Positions 7,159 through 15,717 of a stretch of DNA of 40,154 bases are shown piece by piece. The DNA is from Flavobacterium sp. CF136 (lineage in GTDB: Bacteria > Bacteroidota > Bacteroidia > Flavobacteriales > Flavobacteriaceae), in contig NZ_AKJZ01000078.1 of assembly GCF_000282055.1 (NCBI RefSeq), forward strand, positions 1 through 40,154. The letters run 5' to 3'. A model generated the notes under the pieces. That model made no database searches and was not told the origin of the DNA. It worked only from the letters and a program-made list of their open reading frames with translations. Numbering within the stretch: position 1 is the first letter of the stretch; every line of letters begins with the position of its first letter. Made by a program: the position numbers and the translations under genes.

Positions 7159-9924
7159 ATGACTAAATTATATTCTTTTTTACTGCTTTTCCTTTTCTGT
7201 TATTTGGCGAATGCCCAAAATAATATCATTGTCAAAGGGACTGTAGTTGATCTCAACACACAATTACCCCTTGAAATGGCTACGGTTTATTTTACAACTG
7301 TAAAAGATTCTACTATACTCGAATATGCAACTACGGACAAAAATGGTTTTTTCAGCATAAACACTAAAAAATATGATAAACCTGTTTTTCTGAAAGTCAA
7401 TTATATGGGGTATCAGCCTTATTTTGAAGAAGAAAAAGGCCTTTTGGAGAATAAGGATTTCGGAAAATTATATTTACTTGAAAGTGTAAATGTTTTAGAA
7501 AACGTGGTTGTAAAAACCGAAGCGCCTCCCATTACAATCAAAAAAGATACTTTAGAATTTAACGCAGCTTCTTATAAAGTGCGTCCCGACTCAAATGTGG
7601 AGACTTTACTAAAACAGCTGCCCGGATTTGATATTGATAATGATGGTAAAATTACCGTAAATGGAAGGGAAGTAACTCAGCTTTTAGTCAACGGAAAGAC
7701 TTTTTTTGATAAAGATGGCGCCATAGCGCTGAAGAACCTGCCTGCAGAAATTATTAAGAAAGTTCAGGTTTCGGATTATAAGACTAAAAAAGAAGAACTT
7801 TCTAAACAAGAATCGACTTCAGATTATTCGAGTATTAATATTACGATTGACGAAAAGAAAAATAAAGGTTTTTTTGGAAAAGTTCTTGGTGGATTTGGCT
7901 CTGATGATCGTTACGAAAGCAGCCTGATAATAAACTTCTTTAAAAACAAGCAAAAGATAAGTGTCCTGGCTTCATCAAATAATATTAATTCCTCAGGATT
8001 TTCCCAGGATGAGGTGTTTGATAATATGGGTGGCGGACGAAATAGCAAAGGAAATTCCAAAAGCTCCGGAAGCGGGAAGGGTATAACGCAGTCTAATCTG
8101 GCCGGAATTAATTATTCGGATGACTGGACGGACGATTTGGAATTTATGAGTAGTTATAATTTTTCGAATTCGATCAATAAAAATGAAAGCAAATCTGATC
8201 AGACCAATTTTTTGCCAACAGGAAATATTCTGACTTCATCAGATTCTAAAACAAGGAATGAAAATACAGGAAACAATGCTAATTTTGAATTAGAATATAA
8301 AATCAATCCAACGACACGACTTGTTGTTGCTCCAAAACTGAATGAATCACATTCTAATAGCAATTCGGCTTCTTCGACTTCTTCTGAAGACGAAAATGGG
8401 CAGGATTTAAACAAAAGTACCTCGGAATCCAATGGTAAAAGTTCGAATACGAGCTTCACGAATAGCATCAATTTTAATAAAGCTTTTGAGAAAAAATCGC
8501 GTAATCTGAGTCTGGTTTTCAATAACAGTAATTCAAGAAGTGACTCAAATGGCTTCAACGTTTCTGAAACCATTTTTTATCAGGACAATAAACCAAATGA
8601 TGAAAGAAATCAGAACAGTATAAATAACAGCAGTTCTGATGCGTATTCTTTTGATGTAGAATATACTGAGCCTGTTACGGATTCTTTGAGAATTAGATTT
8701 GGTTCTGATTTTGATTGGGCAAGTACGGTGAACGATGCAAAAACATTCAATTTTGATGCAGGTACAAATTCGTATTCTGATCTGAATGGGTCTCTGACCA
8801 ATTATACTACTTCAAGACAAAGTGCGGTTAGTCCGAAGTTCGGGATTACGTGGCAGAAAAGTAAATTTACACTGAACATAAATTCCAGTACGTCATTAAT
8901 TGGATATGATAATTACTCTTTGTATCTAAATAATGCGACTGATCTGAATAAAAAATATGCTTTGCCTTTTGGAAACCTACAGCTTAGATATAAGTTTAGC
9001 CGATCAAAAAACCTGACTTTTAAATATGATTATTCGAATGCACTTCCGTCTGCTGCTCAATTAATGCCAGTTCTGAATTTGACAAATCCACTGAATACTG
9101 TAATTGGTAATCCGGATCTGAATCCAATTGAAAAAAATACGGCAAGTATAGACTTTAAAAATTTCGATTTCCGTACCCGTTCAGGCTATAGTTTATATTT
9201 AAAGGGTGATTACTATAATAATGATGTAGTTTCTACTTCCGTTTATGATGACAGCGGAAAAAGAACGACAACTTATGCAAACATCTCAGGTACTTATATT
9301 GCGTCTGTTGGTGCAAATTGGAATCAATCGATAAAAAAAGACGCTAACGTTTTGAGATATGGCCTTGGAATCAACGGAAGTTATTCTTTTGATAAAGGCT
9401 ATACAAATGCAATTATTTATAATGCTAAATCTACAGCTGTAACTCCAAAAGTATACCTGACTTATGAGTATGGGGAGGTTCTTAACATTTCGCCATCGTA
9501 TAGTTTATCTTATAATGAAACAAAATATGAAAACTTTGCAAGAGATGCCAGTTCAAACGTAGTTCATAGAATCAATTTGCAGACGACTACATATTGGCCT
9601 GCAAATTTAATTTTCGGAAATGATTTTGGATACAATTATAATTCTAATATTTCCGGGGATTTCAAAAAAGACTTTTATTTATGGAATGCAAGTTTGTCTT
9701 ATGGCTTTTTTGACAAAAAATTATATGCAAAAGTAAAAGTGTATGATGTTTTAAATCAAAATCAAAGTGCTACCAGAACTATTTCTGCAACCTCAATTCG
9801 TGATGAGGAAAATACTGTCTTAAAACGTTATGTAATGTTTTCTCTGTCTTATAAAATAGGAAACTTTGCTGATAGCAAAAAAGGAAGAAAGGGAAAGCAA
9901 AGAGAAGATAATGAGAGGTTTTAA
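7159..9924 (+). CDS. Outer-membrane beta-barrel protein (TonB-receptor-like, PF14905 type)
   Basis: This 921-residue protein has a signal peptide (residues 1-19, ending CYLANA-Q). A carboxypeptidase-regulatory-like Ig domain follows (~22-115; 'VKGTVVDLNTQLPLEMATVYF', 'TDKNGFFSI'), then a plug-like segment (~118-235; LPGFDIDNDGKITVNGREV, LVNGKTFF). The rest (~240-921) is a long beta-barrel resembling the 'outer membrane protein beta-barrel family'. The stretch at ~390-440 is unusually rich in Ser and Asn and probably forms surface loops. Such proteins take up or export unknown substrates; none can be named. The final residues are basic and polar (KKGRKGKQREDNERF) rather than the usual terminal aromatic. 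The gene converges on the DUF2490 gene with only 6 bases between stop codons. Confidence 0.85.
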   Translation: MTKLYSFLLLFLFCYLANAQNNIIVKGTVVDLNTQLPLEMATVYFTTVKDSTILEYATTDKNGFFSINTKKYDKPVFLKVNYMGYQPYFEEEKGLLENKDFGKLYLLESVNVLENVVVKTEAPPITIKKDTLEFNAASYKVRPDSNVETLLKQLPGFDIDNDGKITVNGREVTQLLVNGKTFFDKDGAIALKNLPAEIIKKVQVSDYKTKKEELSKQESTSDYSSINITIDEKKNKGFFGKVLGGFGSDDRYESSLIINFFKNKQKISVLASSNNINSSGFSQDEVFDNMGGGRNSKGNSKSSGSGKGITQSNLAGINYSDDWTDDLEFMSSYNFSNSINKNESKSDQTNFLPTGNILTSSDSKTRNENTGNNANFELEYKINPTTRLVVAPKLNESHSNSNSASSTSSEDENGQDLNKSTSESNGKSSNTSFTNSINFNKAFEKKSRNLSLVFNNSNSRSDSNGFNVSETIFYQDNKPNDERNQNSINNSSSDAYSFDVEYTEPVTDSLRIRFGSDFDWASTVNDAKTFNFDAGTNSYSDLNGSLTNYTTSRQSAVSPKFGITWQKSKFTLNINSSTSLIGYDNYSLYLNNATDLNKKYALPFGNLQLRYKFSRSKNLTFKYDYSNALPSAAQLMPVLNLTNPLNTVIGNPDLNPIEKNTASIDFKNFDFRTRSGYSLYLKGDYYNNDVVSTSVYDDSGKRTTTYANISGTYIASVGANWNQSIKKDANVLRYGLGINGSYSFDKGYTNAIIYNAKSTAVTPKVYLTYEYGEVLNISPSYSLSYNETKYENFARDASSNVVHRINLQTTTYWPANLIFGNDFGYNYNSNISGDFKKDFYLWNASLSYGFFDKKLYAKVKVYDVLNQNQSATRTISATSIRDEENTVLKRYVMFSLSYKIGNFADSKKGRKGKQREDNERF

Positions 9925-9930
9925 TTTATT

Positions 9931-10689
9931 TTAAGTTTTGGTTTTACGGTTAATGCGATGGTAAAGAGTAAGTCTGATAATATCCCGATCGTAAAAATCA
10001 ATACCGCTGGCACGTCTCTGAAAACTTTTTAAATACCCTAATTCCAAACCAATATTTGGATTAAAATGGTAACGTAATGCAGCGTAAGCCCGGTTTTGAT
10101 CGAAGGTGTTTTTTTTGTTGTCTTTTCCAAAATTGAATAAAATTTCATCAGAAATAGTTCCTTTTAAGCTTCTTTTTTCTTTTTCCCAAAGCGTGAAAGT
10201 TGTTTGTAACCGATACCTGAATCGAAAAGAATATGAGAAATCGTTTAATAATTCTGTTTTATCTGCTTTTTGAATAAATCGCTCTTCGAGTTGAAAACGG
10301 TTATGAAAAGTAATTTTCGCAATATCATGGATAAGAGTAATGTCTTGCTGCCCCCGATATTCAGGAATTGAAAAATCAGAATCAGTAAGAGGAGTCTGGG
10401 TGTTTACACTAAAATAAGCAAATCCGGCGCCTAAATCAATATTTTTATGGGCACGATACCTTCCCTGAACTCTTAAAACCCATAAATTTTCGCGAATCGG
10501 ATTCACGAAACTACGATTGTCAAATTCTGTATGCAGGGACCATTTTTCAGTTATGGGCAAAATATTATAATATCTGATCCAGGTTAAGGTCTGGTGTTCG
10601 ATATTTTTGCTTTGAGAAAAAATAACTTGGCTAATAAGGACTAAAAAAGTAAGAAATCTGAAAATTTTCATCAATTTATATAAATTCAA
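9931..10689 (-). CDS. DUF2490 family protein
   Basis: This 252-residue predicted outer-membrane or periplasmic protein has an N-terminal signal peptide (MKIFRFLTFLVLISQVIFSQ). It matches the DUF2490 pattern: 'TWIRYYN...W..H.E.DNR', 'RVQGRYRAHKNIDLGAGFAYF', then 'RFRYRLQ' and a C-terminal 'LRYHFNPNIGLELGYLKSFQ'. Alternating strands suggest a small beta-barrel. No function is established for the family. The true start may be the internal Met at residue 7 (MKIFRF), which gives a cleaner signal peptide. It is convergent with the outer-membrane protein gene to its left. Confidence 0.75.
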   Translation of the reverse strand: MNLYKLMKIFRFLTFLVLISQVIFSQSKNIEHQTLTWIRYYNILPITEKWSLHTEFDNRSFVNPIRENLWVLRVQGRYRAHKNIDLGAGFAYFSVNTQTPLTDSDFSIPEYRGQQDITLIHDIAKITFHNRFQLEERFIQKADKTELLNDFSYSFRFRYRLQTTFTLWEKEKRSLKGTISDEILFNFGKDNKKNTFDQNRAYAALRYHFNPNIGLELGYLKSFQRRASGIDFYDRDIIRLTLYHRINRKTKT

Positions 10690-11031
10690 GCTGCGAATAT
10701 ATACAAATGTGAATAGATTTATAGAAAAGTAAGATTGTTTTTAAATTGGGTTTGACTTCTATTTTGTGATTTTATCAATTGCAATATTTAATTTAACGGA
10801 ATAAATAAGAACTATATTTATCCATTGGGTGTAATCAAAATAGGTGTCAGGCTGAGTCCATTTGGCTTCGCTCAGGATAAACTTAGTCGAAGCTCTTTTC
10901 GTGTGAAAAGCCTTCGACTCCGCTCAGGATGACAATGATTTCTGAAAGTATTAAAGATGTTTTACTCCAATTTATACTTTTTGATTTTTTTATATCAAGT
11001 TAGAGTTTCAATCAATTACATTCAAACGGAA
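10690..11031. other. Intergenic region with a palindromic repeat
   Basis: No gene is seen. The middle of the region (10845-10934) is a palindromic repeat element that is GC-richer than its surroundings; the rest is AT-rich and featureless. Confidence 0.6.
10845..10934. repeat. Dispersed-repeat-like imperfect palindrome (CTTCGACT family)
   Basis: AGTCGAAG (10885-10892) pairs with CTTCGACT (10912-10919) and the inner TCTTTT with AAAAG, forming a central hairpin. The outer ends TGTCA (10845-10849) and TGACA (10930-10934), and CTGAG/CTCAG just inside, also pair. GCTCAGGAT occurs twice (10869-10877 and 10922-10930). From memory, 'cttcgactccgctcaggatgaca' is a common intergenic repeat in Bacteroidota genomes; copy number here is unknown. 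Confidence 0.65.
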
Positions 11032-12210
11032 TTATATTAGTTTGATTAAAACTCCTATTAAAGCAGCAATAACAATAATGTGGGGTTCTTGTAATTTTTT
11101 GACATATATTAAAATTAAGATGGTTCCTATAGCAATCAGGGCAGTAGGAATATCAATAATTGTGCGCTGGGTGATTACTATTACTGCACCAACCAAAGCA
11201 CCAATTACTCCGGCAGTTATTCCGTCAACAAATGCTTTGATACTTTTGTTCTGCGATATTTTTTTGAAATAGGGAGCAGGAATAACCGTAAATAAATAAC
11301 AAGGCAGAAAAGTTGCTAAAGCAGCAATGCAGGCTCCTGTAAACCCGCCTACTAAATAACCAATAAATCCAACCGTAATAACAACAGGACCGGGAGTAAT
11401 CATGGCTACAGCAACGGCATCAACAAACTGATTTTCGGTTAACCAATGGTGTTCACTAACAACTCCGGCGTGTAAAAAAGGAACAATAGCCAAACCGCTT
11501 CCAAAAACAAAGGCTCCTGCTTTAACAAAGAACCAGGCAAGATCTGCTAGTTTTCCAAGTTCTATAGAAGAGAATCCAGAGGTAGCCAATAGAAATAAAG
11601 AAGCTATTTTAGGCCGTTTGATCCATTCGGGCGGTGCTTTTATAATCATATAAATAAAACCTAAAACGATGAACAATGTTAGTTCTTCTCTTTGGGTTAC
11701 AGCGGTAAGAATGGTAGCGGAAAGATAAAATACCCAGAGCAGCCAATTATTTTTAATGGCAGGAATTTCAAATTTGCTAATCGATTTGGTAGTAAGTTTA
11801 TAAGAACTTAAAACAATAATACCAATTACAGCAGCACTTATACCATAAAAAACAGCTTGCATCCATGGCAAACCACCATATGCCTGGTAGGCCATACCTA
11901 ATAAAACCACCATTATGAAAGAAGGAAGTACAAACGCCAGTCCGGATAAGGTAGCGCCTAAAATGCCATAGTGTACAAACCCCATATAAATCCCTAATTG
12001 TGCCGCTAATGGACCTGGTGCTAATTGAGATAATGCCAATCCTTCTTTAAAGTCGGAGTCATTAATCCATTTTTTGTCTTCGACCAAGTCACGTTGCATA
12101 TAATTAACTAAGGCTACCGGACCACCAAATCCTGTTGTGCCCAGTTTAAGAAAATATTTAATCAGGTCGGGTAAAGTATAATTGGGTTGATCTTTTATGA
12201 TTTCTGACAT
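11032..12210 (-). CDS. chrA: Chromate transporter (CHR) family membrane protein
   Basis: This 392-residue, highly hydrophobic protein has the two-domain CHR architecture, with N- and C-terminal halves that resemble each other. The first half has FLKLGTTGFGGPVALVNYMQRDLVEDKKWI and LSQLAPGPLAAQLGIYMG. The second has FVKAGAFVFGSGLAIVPFL, VAVAMITPGPVVI and VGFIGYLVGG. Family members export chromate by a proton- or sulfate-linked mechanism, but many homologues have untested substrates. The family's usual GGPAAH is GGPVAL here, so chromate specificity is uncertain. The gene is leftward, 190 bases downstream of the TonB-dependent receptor, with a strong terminator between them, so it is probably transcribed separately. 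Confidence 0.85.
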   Translation of the reverse strand: MSEIIKDQPNYTLPDLIKYFLKLGTTGFGGPVALVNYMQRDLVEDKKWINDSDFKEGLALSQLAPGPLAAQLGIYMGFVHYGILGATLSGLAFVLPSFIMVVLLGMAYQAYGGLPWMQAVFYGISAAVIGIIVLSSYKLTTKSISKFEIPAIKNNWLLWVFYLSATILTAVTQREELTLFIVLGFIYMIIKAPPEWIKRPKIASLFLLATSGFSSIELGKLADLAWFFVKAGAFVFGSGLAIVPFLHAGVVSEHHWLTENQFVDAVAVAMITPGPVVITVGFIGYLVGGFTGACIAALATFLPCYLFTVIPAPYFKKISQNKSIKAFVDGITAGVIGALVGAVIVITQRTIIDIPTALIAIGTILILIYVKKLQEPHIIVIAALIGVLIKLI

Positions 12211-12343
12211 GATTTTGTTTAAAAAATTAAAAGCGAGATTCCAAATTGAAGACCTAATGTCAATGAAATAGATTTGTCATTTAACTATGTAATGATCTTT
12301 TTTTCATAATACAAAATAACATTTATATTTTTGAAATTAAAAC

Positions 12344-12372
12344 CGCCGCAAAGTGTAATGCACAGTGCGGCG
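12344..12372 (-). terminator. Terminator after the TonB-dependent receptor
   Basis: CGCCGCA (12344-12350) pairs with TGCGGCG (12366-12372), with a GTG/CAC inner helix. Read leftward it follows the receptor stop by 28 bases and is trailed by GTTTTAATTT. A T-run on the plus side (ATTTTTTA) means it could also act in the other direction. Confidence 0.75.
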
Positions 12373-12400
12373 ATTTTTTAATTTTATAATGACTAAAAAA

Positions 12401-14947
12401 TTACAAAGAATATTTAAAAGTGATTCCGTAAGTTCTTTGATCACCCAATACAGCCGCATATTGACCCGAATTCCCTCCGGCAGGCAATAATTGTTCGTAA
12501 TAATCTTTATTTAAAAGGTTACGTCCCCAGATTTGAATAGATAAACCTTGCGATGTACGGAAACCTAAACGGCCATTAAATATTGCATAGCCGTCAACGA
12601 CTAAATATTTTGAAGCTGAAGGACTTGATGAGAATTCAGAACGGGCGTAAGAATCAAGACCAATAAAAATTTTACCTGCATTTCCGAAGAATTTAGCCTT
12701 ATCAGAAAGCTCACCTCCTAAAGATCCTGCCCATTTTGAAGCACCAGGTAAATCAGTTCCCGAAACATCTTTATAGGCTACAGAAGATCCTGTTTCTTCC
12801 AAAGGAAGCGGTGCATTAGTAAATTTAACATATTTACCGTCAGTATAAGTAGCAGCTCCATTTATGGTCAGGTGACTGCTAATTACAAAACTGGCATCCA
12901 TTTCCGCACCTCTTACCCGTACTTTATCAGCATTGGCAAGATATCCACGGTTTACACCCAATTCGGCAGCCTGAACATTTGTTTGAAAATCTTTGATATC
13001 TGTATTAAAGAATGTCAGATTGAATATTGAGTTTTTAAAAGGAGAAGTTTTTACTCCGATTTCATAGTGATTTACTTTTTCAGGTTTAATTACTGCAAGA
13101 TCAAGTAATGGTTCACCTGCTGAATTACTTGGAAGCCCGGCTACATTCACACCAACTGGTTTGTAACTTTTTGCATAAGTTGCATAAGCATTGATTTTGT
13201 CTGAAGCTTTAAAAGATACCGTTATATTTCCTGAAAAATCAGTATTGTCAGTGTTTGATTTAAAAGCCTGGTCAGTATAAACCAGTTTTTTTAAGGCAAT
13301 CAATGCCGGATCAGTAGTCTGAAGACCTCCGTATGTTGTACGGCTGTAATCTGCATCTTTCTTGTCAAAATTATATCTTAAACCTGGTAATATATGTAAA
13401 CGTTCTGTTACCGCCCAGTCTAATTGACCAAATACTGCTGCACTGGACGCTCTTATGCGGGCATCAGTTTTTATACCATATCCTTCAAAAAGGCCTGGTG
13501 TTTTCCATTGATTACTTGTTGTACTTTGAGAAAATCTCCATTGTGCATTCCCTGATTCCTCAGTTCCATTTGTTTGTGATGTCTGATCAATAAAAAAGAC
13601 ACCTGCTACACCACTCAAATTAGAAGCAAGCTGACCTGCATAACGAACTTCTTGTGTTATTTGTGTTTGTCTTGTTGGGTTTTGCGATTTTGCAAGTACT
13701 TGTAATCCTGTAAAATCTCTGTCATTTGATGGATCCCAATTCCAAAAACGCCAGGCGGTAGTTGAAGTAAGAGTTCCACCCCCAATTTTTGTATCAATAT
13801 TTAGAGAAATACCTCCCATATCTTGTCCTGAACGCCATGGTGTATCCTGATCAATTTTACGATCAAATGCATTCTGGCTTGGAAGCTGGTAATTCAAATC
13901 AGCAATAATTGCGTCAAATTGACGGTAAGCGGCTCTTTTGGTTGGAGCAACACCAGCAATAACCTGAGCATATCCGTCCGGACGCTGAGTTGTTATATCT
14001 GCAGCAAATATAATATTAGTGTTTTCTGATGGAGTGTAAAGTAATTGACCTCTGATTCCTTGATTATTAAGCGTGTTTGTAGCTCTTCCAGTTGCAACAT
14101 TGTCAACTAAACCATCACGTTGTGTACCGGAAAAAGAAAGGCGACCTGCTATTTTTTTACCTAAAGCACCTGTAACAGAAGCTTTGGCTTGAAGAAATGC
14201 ATAATTCCCATAACTCAATTCAAAGTCAGCACCTGAAGTAAAACTTGGCTTACGCGTTGTAATGTTAAAGGCTCCGGAAGTTGTGTTTTTACCAAATAAA
14301 GATCCTTGTGGTCCACGTAAGACCTCAATTTGTTCTACATCAATAAAATCAAGCGTTGTTGCAGCAGGACGGGCATAATATACACCGTCGACATAGAAAC
14401 CAACACCAGGATCGATACCATCATTGGTAAGTCCGAAAGGAGAACCCAGGCTTCGGATGTTGATTCCTGTGTTTCTTGGATTTGATGAATACAACTGAAC
14501 AGATGGTACCAATTCTTTTATACGGTTAACGTTGAAAGCACCTGCCTGCTCAGCTTGTTTACCAGTTATTACAGATACAGCAATCGGTACGTCCTGAACT
14601 TTTTCTATTCGACGTCGGGAAGAGACAACTACTTCAATAAGAGCATTTTCTTCTTCAAGAGTTACCTGAACCGGAGCTGCCGGTAAATCAATGAATTCCA
14701 ATTGGGTAGTTTTATATCCTACATATTGAACTAAAAGTGTCAAAGGAAGTTTTCCTCGTGTGTCGATGCTAAATTTTCCGCTGGCATCAGTTGTTACGCT
14801 AAAAGTTGTTCCTTTAATGATCACATTGGCTGCTTCTAAAGGAATATTTTGATTATTTGTTACTACTCCTTCAATGTTTTGTGCGAATGAAATAGAGAAT
14901 GTTAAAACTAGTATTGTTGTAAATATATTTTTTATAGATGTTTTCAT
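12401..14947 (-). CDS. TonB-dependent receptor with carboxypeptidase-like N-terminal domain
   Basis: This 848-residue outer-membrane receptor has a signal peptide (1-22, ending ISFA-Q) and a CarboxypepD_reg-like domain (~23-105; 'EGVVTNNQNIPLEAANVIIKG', 'TDASGKFSIDT'). A TonB box-like ALIEVVVSSRR precedes a plug (~115-235; VPIAVSVITGKQAEQAG, NIRSLGS, GVYYARPAATTLDF, IEVLRGPQGSLFGKNTTSG). The rest is barrel, including the typical late segments 'INAYATYAKSYKPVGVN', 'PEKVNHYEIGVK' and 'NLLNKDYYEQ'. It energises uptake across the outer membrane; the substrate cannot be told. The plug resembles the FecA/sphingomonad-type receptor family more than SusC. An Rrf2 regulator lies directly upstream in the same direction. 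Confidence 0.92.
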   Translation of the reverse strand: MKTSIKNIFTTILVLTFSISFAQNIEGVVTNNQNIPLEAANVIIKGTTFSVTTDASGKFSIDTRGKLPLTLLVQYVGYKTTQLEFIDLPAAPVQVTLEEENALIEVVVSSRRRIEKVQDVPIAVSVITGKQAEQAGAFNVNRIKELVPSVQLYSSNPRNTGINIRSLGSPFGLTNDGIDPGVGFYVDGVYYARPAATTLDFIDVEQIEVLRGPQGSLFGKNTTSGAFNITTRKPSFTSGADFELSYGNYAFLQAKASVTGALGKKIAGRLSFSGTQRDGLVDNVATGRATNTLNNQGIRGQLLYTPSENTNIIFAADITTQRPDGYAQVIAGVAPTKRAAYRQFDAIIADLNYQLPSQNAFDRKIDQDTPWRSGQDMGGISLNIDTKIGGGTLTSTTAWRFWNWDPSNDRDFTGLQVLAKSQNPTRQTQITQEVRYAGQLASNLSGVAGVFFIDQTSQTNGTEESGNAQWRFSQSTTSNQWKTPGLFEGYGIKTDARIRASSAAVFGQLDWAVTERLHILPGLRYNFDKKDADYSRTTYGGLQTTDPALIALKKLVYTDQAFKSNTDNTDFSGNITVSFKASDKINAYATYAKSYKPVGVNVAGLPSNSAGEPLLDLAVIKPEKVNHYEIGVKTSPFKNSIFNLTFFNTDIKDFQTNVQAAELGVNRGYLANADKVRVRGAEMDASFVISSHLTINGAATYTDGKYVKFTNAPLPLEETGSSVAYKDVSGTDLPGASKWAGSLGGELSDKAKFFGNAGKIFIGLDSYARSEFSSSPSASKYLVVDGYAIFNGRLGFRTSQGLSIQIWGRNLLNKDYYEQLLPAGGNSGQYAAVLGDQRTYGITFKYSL

Positions 14948-15148
14948 TTTTATATTAAGTATATGTGATTAGTAGAATTTTAAATGAATTTTTTTTACCA
15001 ACACATACACATCATAAATGAATTGTTTTTTATAGAAATGAAGTTTTTCTTACTGTTACTTTGCAAAAGAATTTTTGATACACCTGACTTGCTTAAATGT
15101 ATTTTCATAAGTTAAAAATTTGTGAATGTTTGTTAATTATTTTTTTGG

Positions 15149-15156
15149 CAAATATA
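15149..15156 (-). promoter_or_regulatory. Possible -7 box (TATATTTG) for the TonB-dependent receptor
   Basis: On the minus strand TATATTTG fits TAnnTTTG, between the Rrf2 stop and the receptor start, leaving a leader of ~195 bases. No well-placed -33 TTG is visible, so this is tentative. Confidence 0.4.
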
Positions 15157-15198
15157 CACAAGTTCTATAAATATAGTAGAATTTAAAAAAATATTTTT

Positions 15199-15612
15199 TT
15201 ATTTTTTTATCAATGAGGCTATAGTAATGCCTTGCATGGCTTTCAAAGTTTCGTCACGAATAATCATTAAACCATGACGCAGACTGCATTCCTCCTCAGT
15301 TTTGCAATCAGAGCAAGCTTCATAAAAATTTAAAGAAGCACAAGGTAAAAGTGCAATTGCACCGTCAAATAGACGATGAATTTCGGCTAAAGTGATATCA
15401 TTTTTAGATTTTATCAGGTAATATCCGCCAAATTTTCCTTGTTTGCTGCTCACAAAACGTCCTCGTTTCAGATCTAATAAAATTTGCTCTAAAAACTTTT
15501 TCGGAATATTGGCGCCATCAGCAATTTCTATTGTTTTAGAAATGTGATTTTCGTCTTGTTCCGCTAAATAAAGTAAGGCCTTAAGAGCGTATTTTGCTTT
15601 ATGTGATAACAT
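15199..15612 (-). CDS. Rrf2 family transcriptional regulator
   Basis: This 137-residue winged-helix regulator has the Rrf2 pattern at its start: LSHKAKYALKALLYLA, IPKKFLEQILLDLKRGRFVSSKQGKFGGYYL. Four cysteines in the C-terminal half (Cys91, Cys100, Cys103, Cys109) could bind an Fe-S cluster or sense redox or thiol state, as in IscR and NsrR, although the spacing differs from both. Family members control iron-sulfur assembly, nitric oxide response or cysteine metabolism. It lies 251 bases upstream of the TonB-dependent receptor in the same direction, so the receptor is a plausible target. Confidence 0.88.
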   Translation of the reverse strand: MLSHKAKYALKALLYLAEQDENHISKTIEIADGANIPKKFLEQILLDLKRGRFVSSKQGKFGGYYLIKSKNDITLAEIHRLFDGAIALLPCASLNFYEACSDCKTEEECSLRHGLMIIRDETLKAMQGITIASLIKK

Positions 15613-15677
15613 ACATTGTTATTATTTATTACTATTTGTTTATTATTTATTAAACTAAAAATACATCTTTAAGTTTA

Positions 15678-15715
15678 AACCTGAAACCTGAAACTAAAAA
15701 ACCTGAAACTAAAAG
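15678..15715. repeat. Short tandem repeat downstream of the TPM gene
   Basis: CCTGAAA and CTAAAA(A) words alternate with a period close to 7 or 15: CCTGAAA, CCTGAAACTAAAAAA, CCTGAAACTAAAAG. It starts right after the stop codon of the TPM-domain gene and resembles the other period-7 arrays in the window. Confidence 0.6.
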
Positions 15716-15717
15716 CT

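Noticed and set aside
8199..8573. 124-residue minus-strand frame
   Set aside because: Antisense to the Ser/Asn-rich part of the outer-membrane protein; Leu/Glu-rich low complexity reflects the sense codons.
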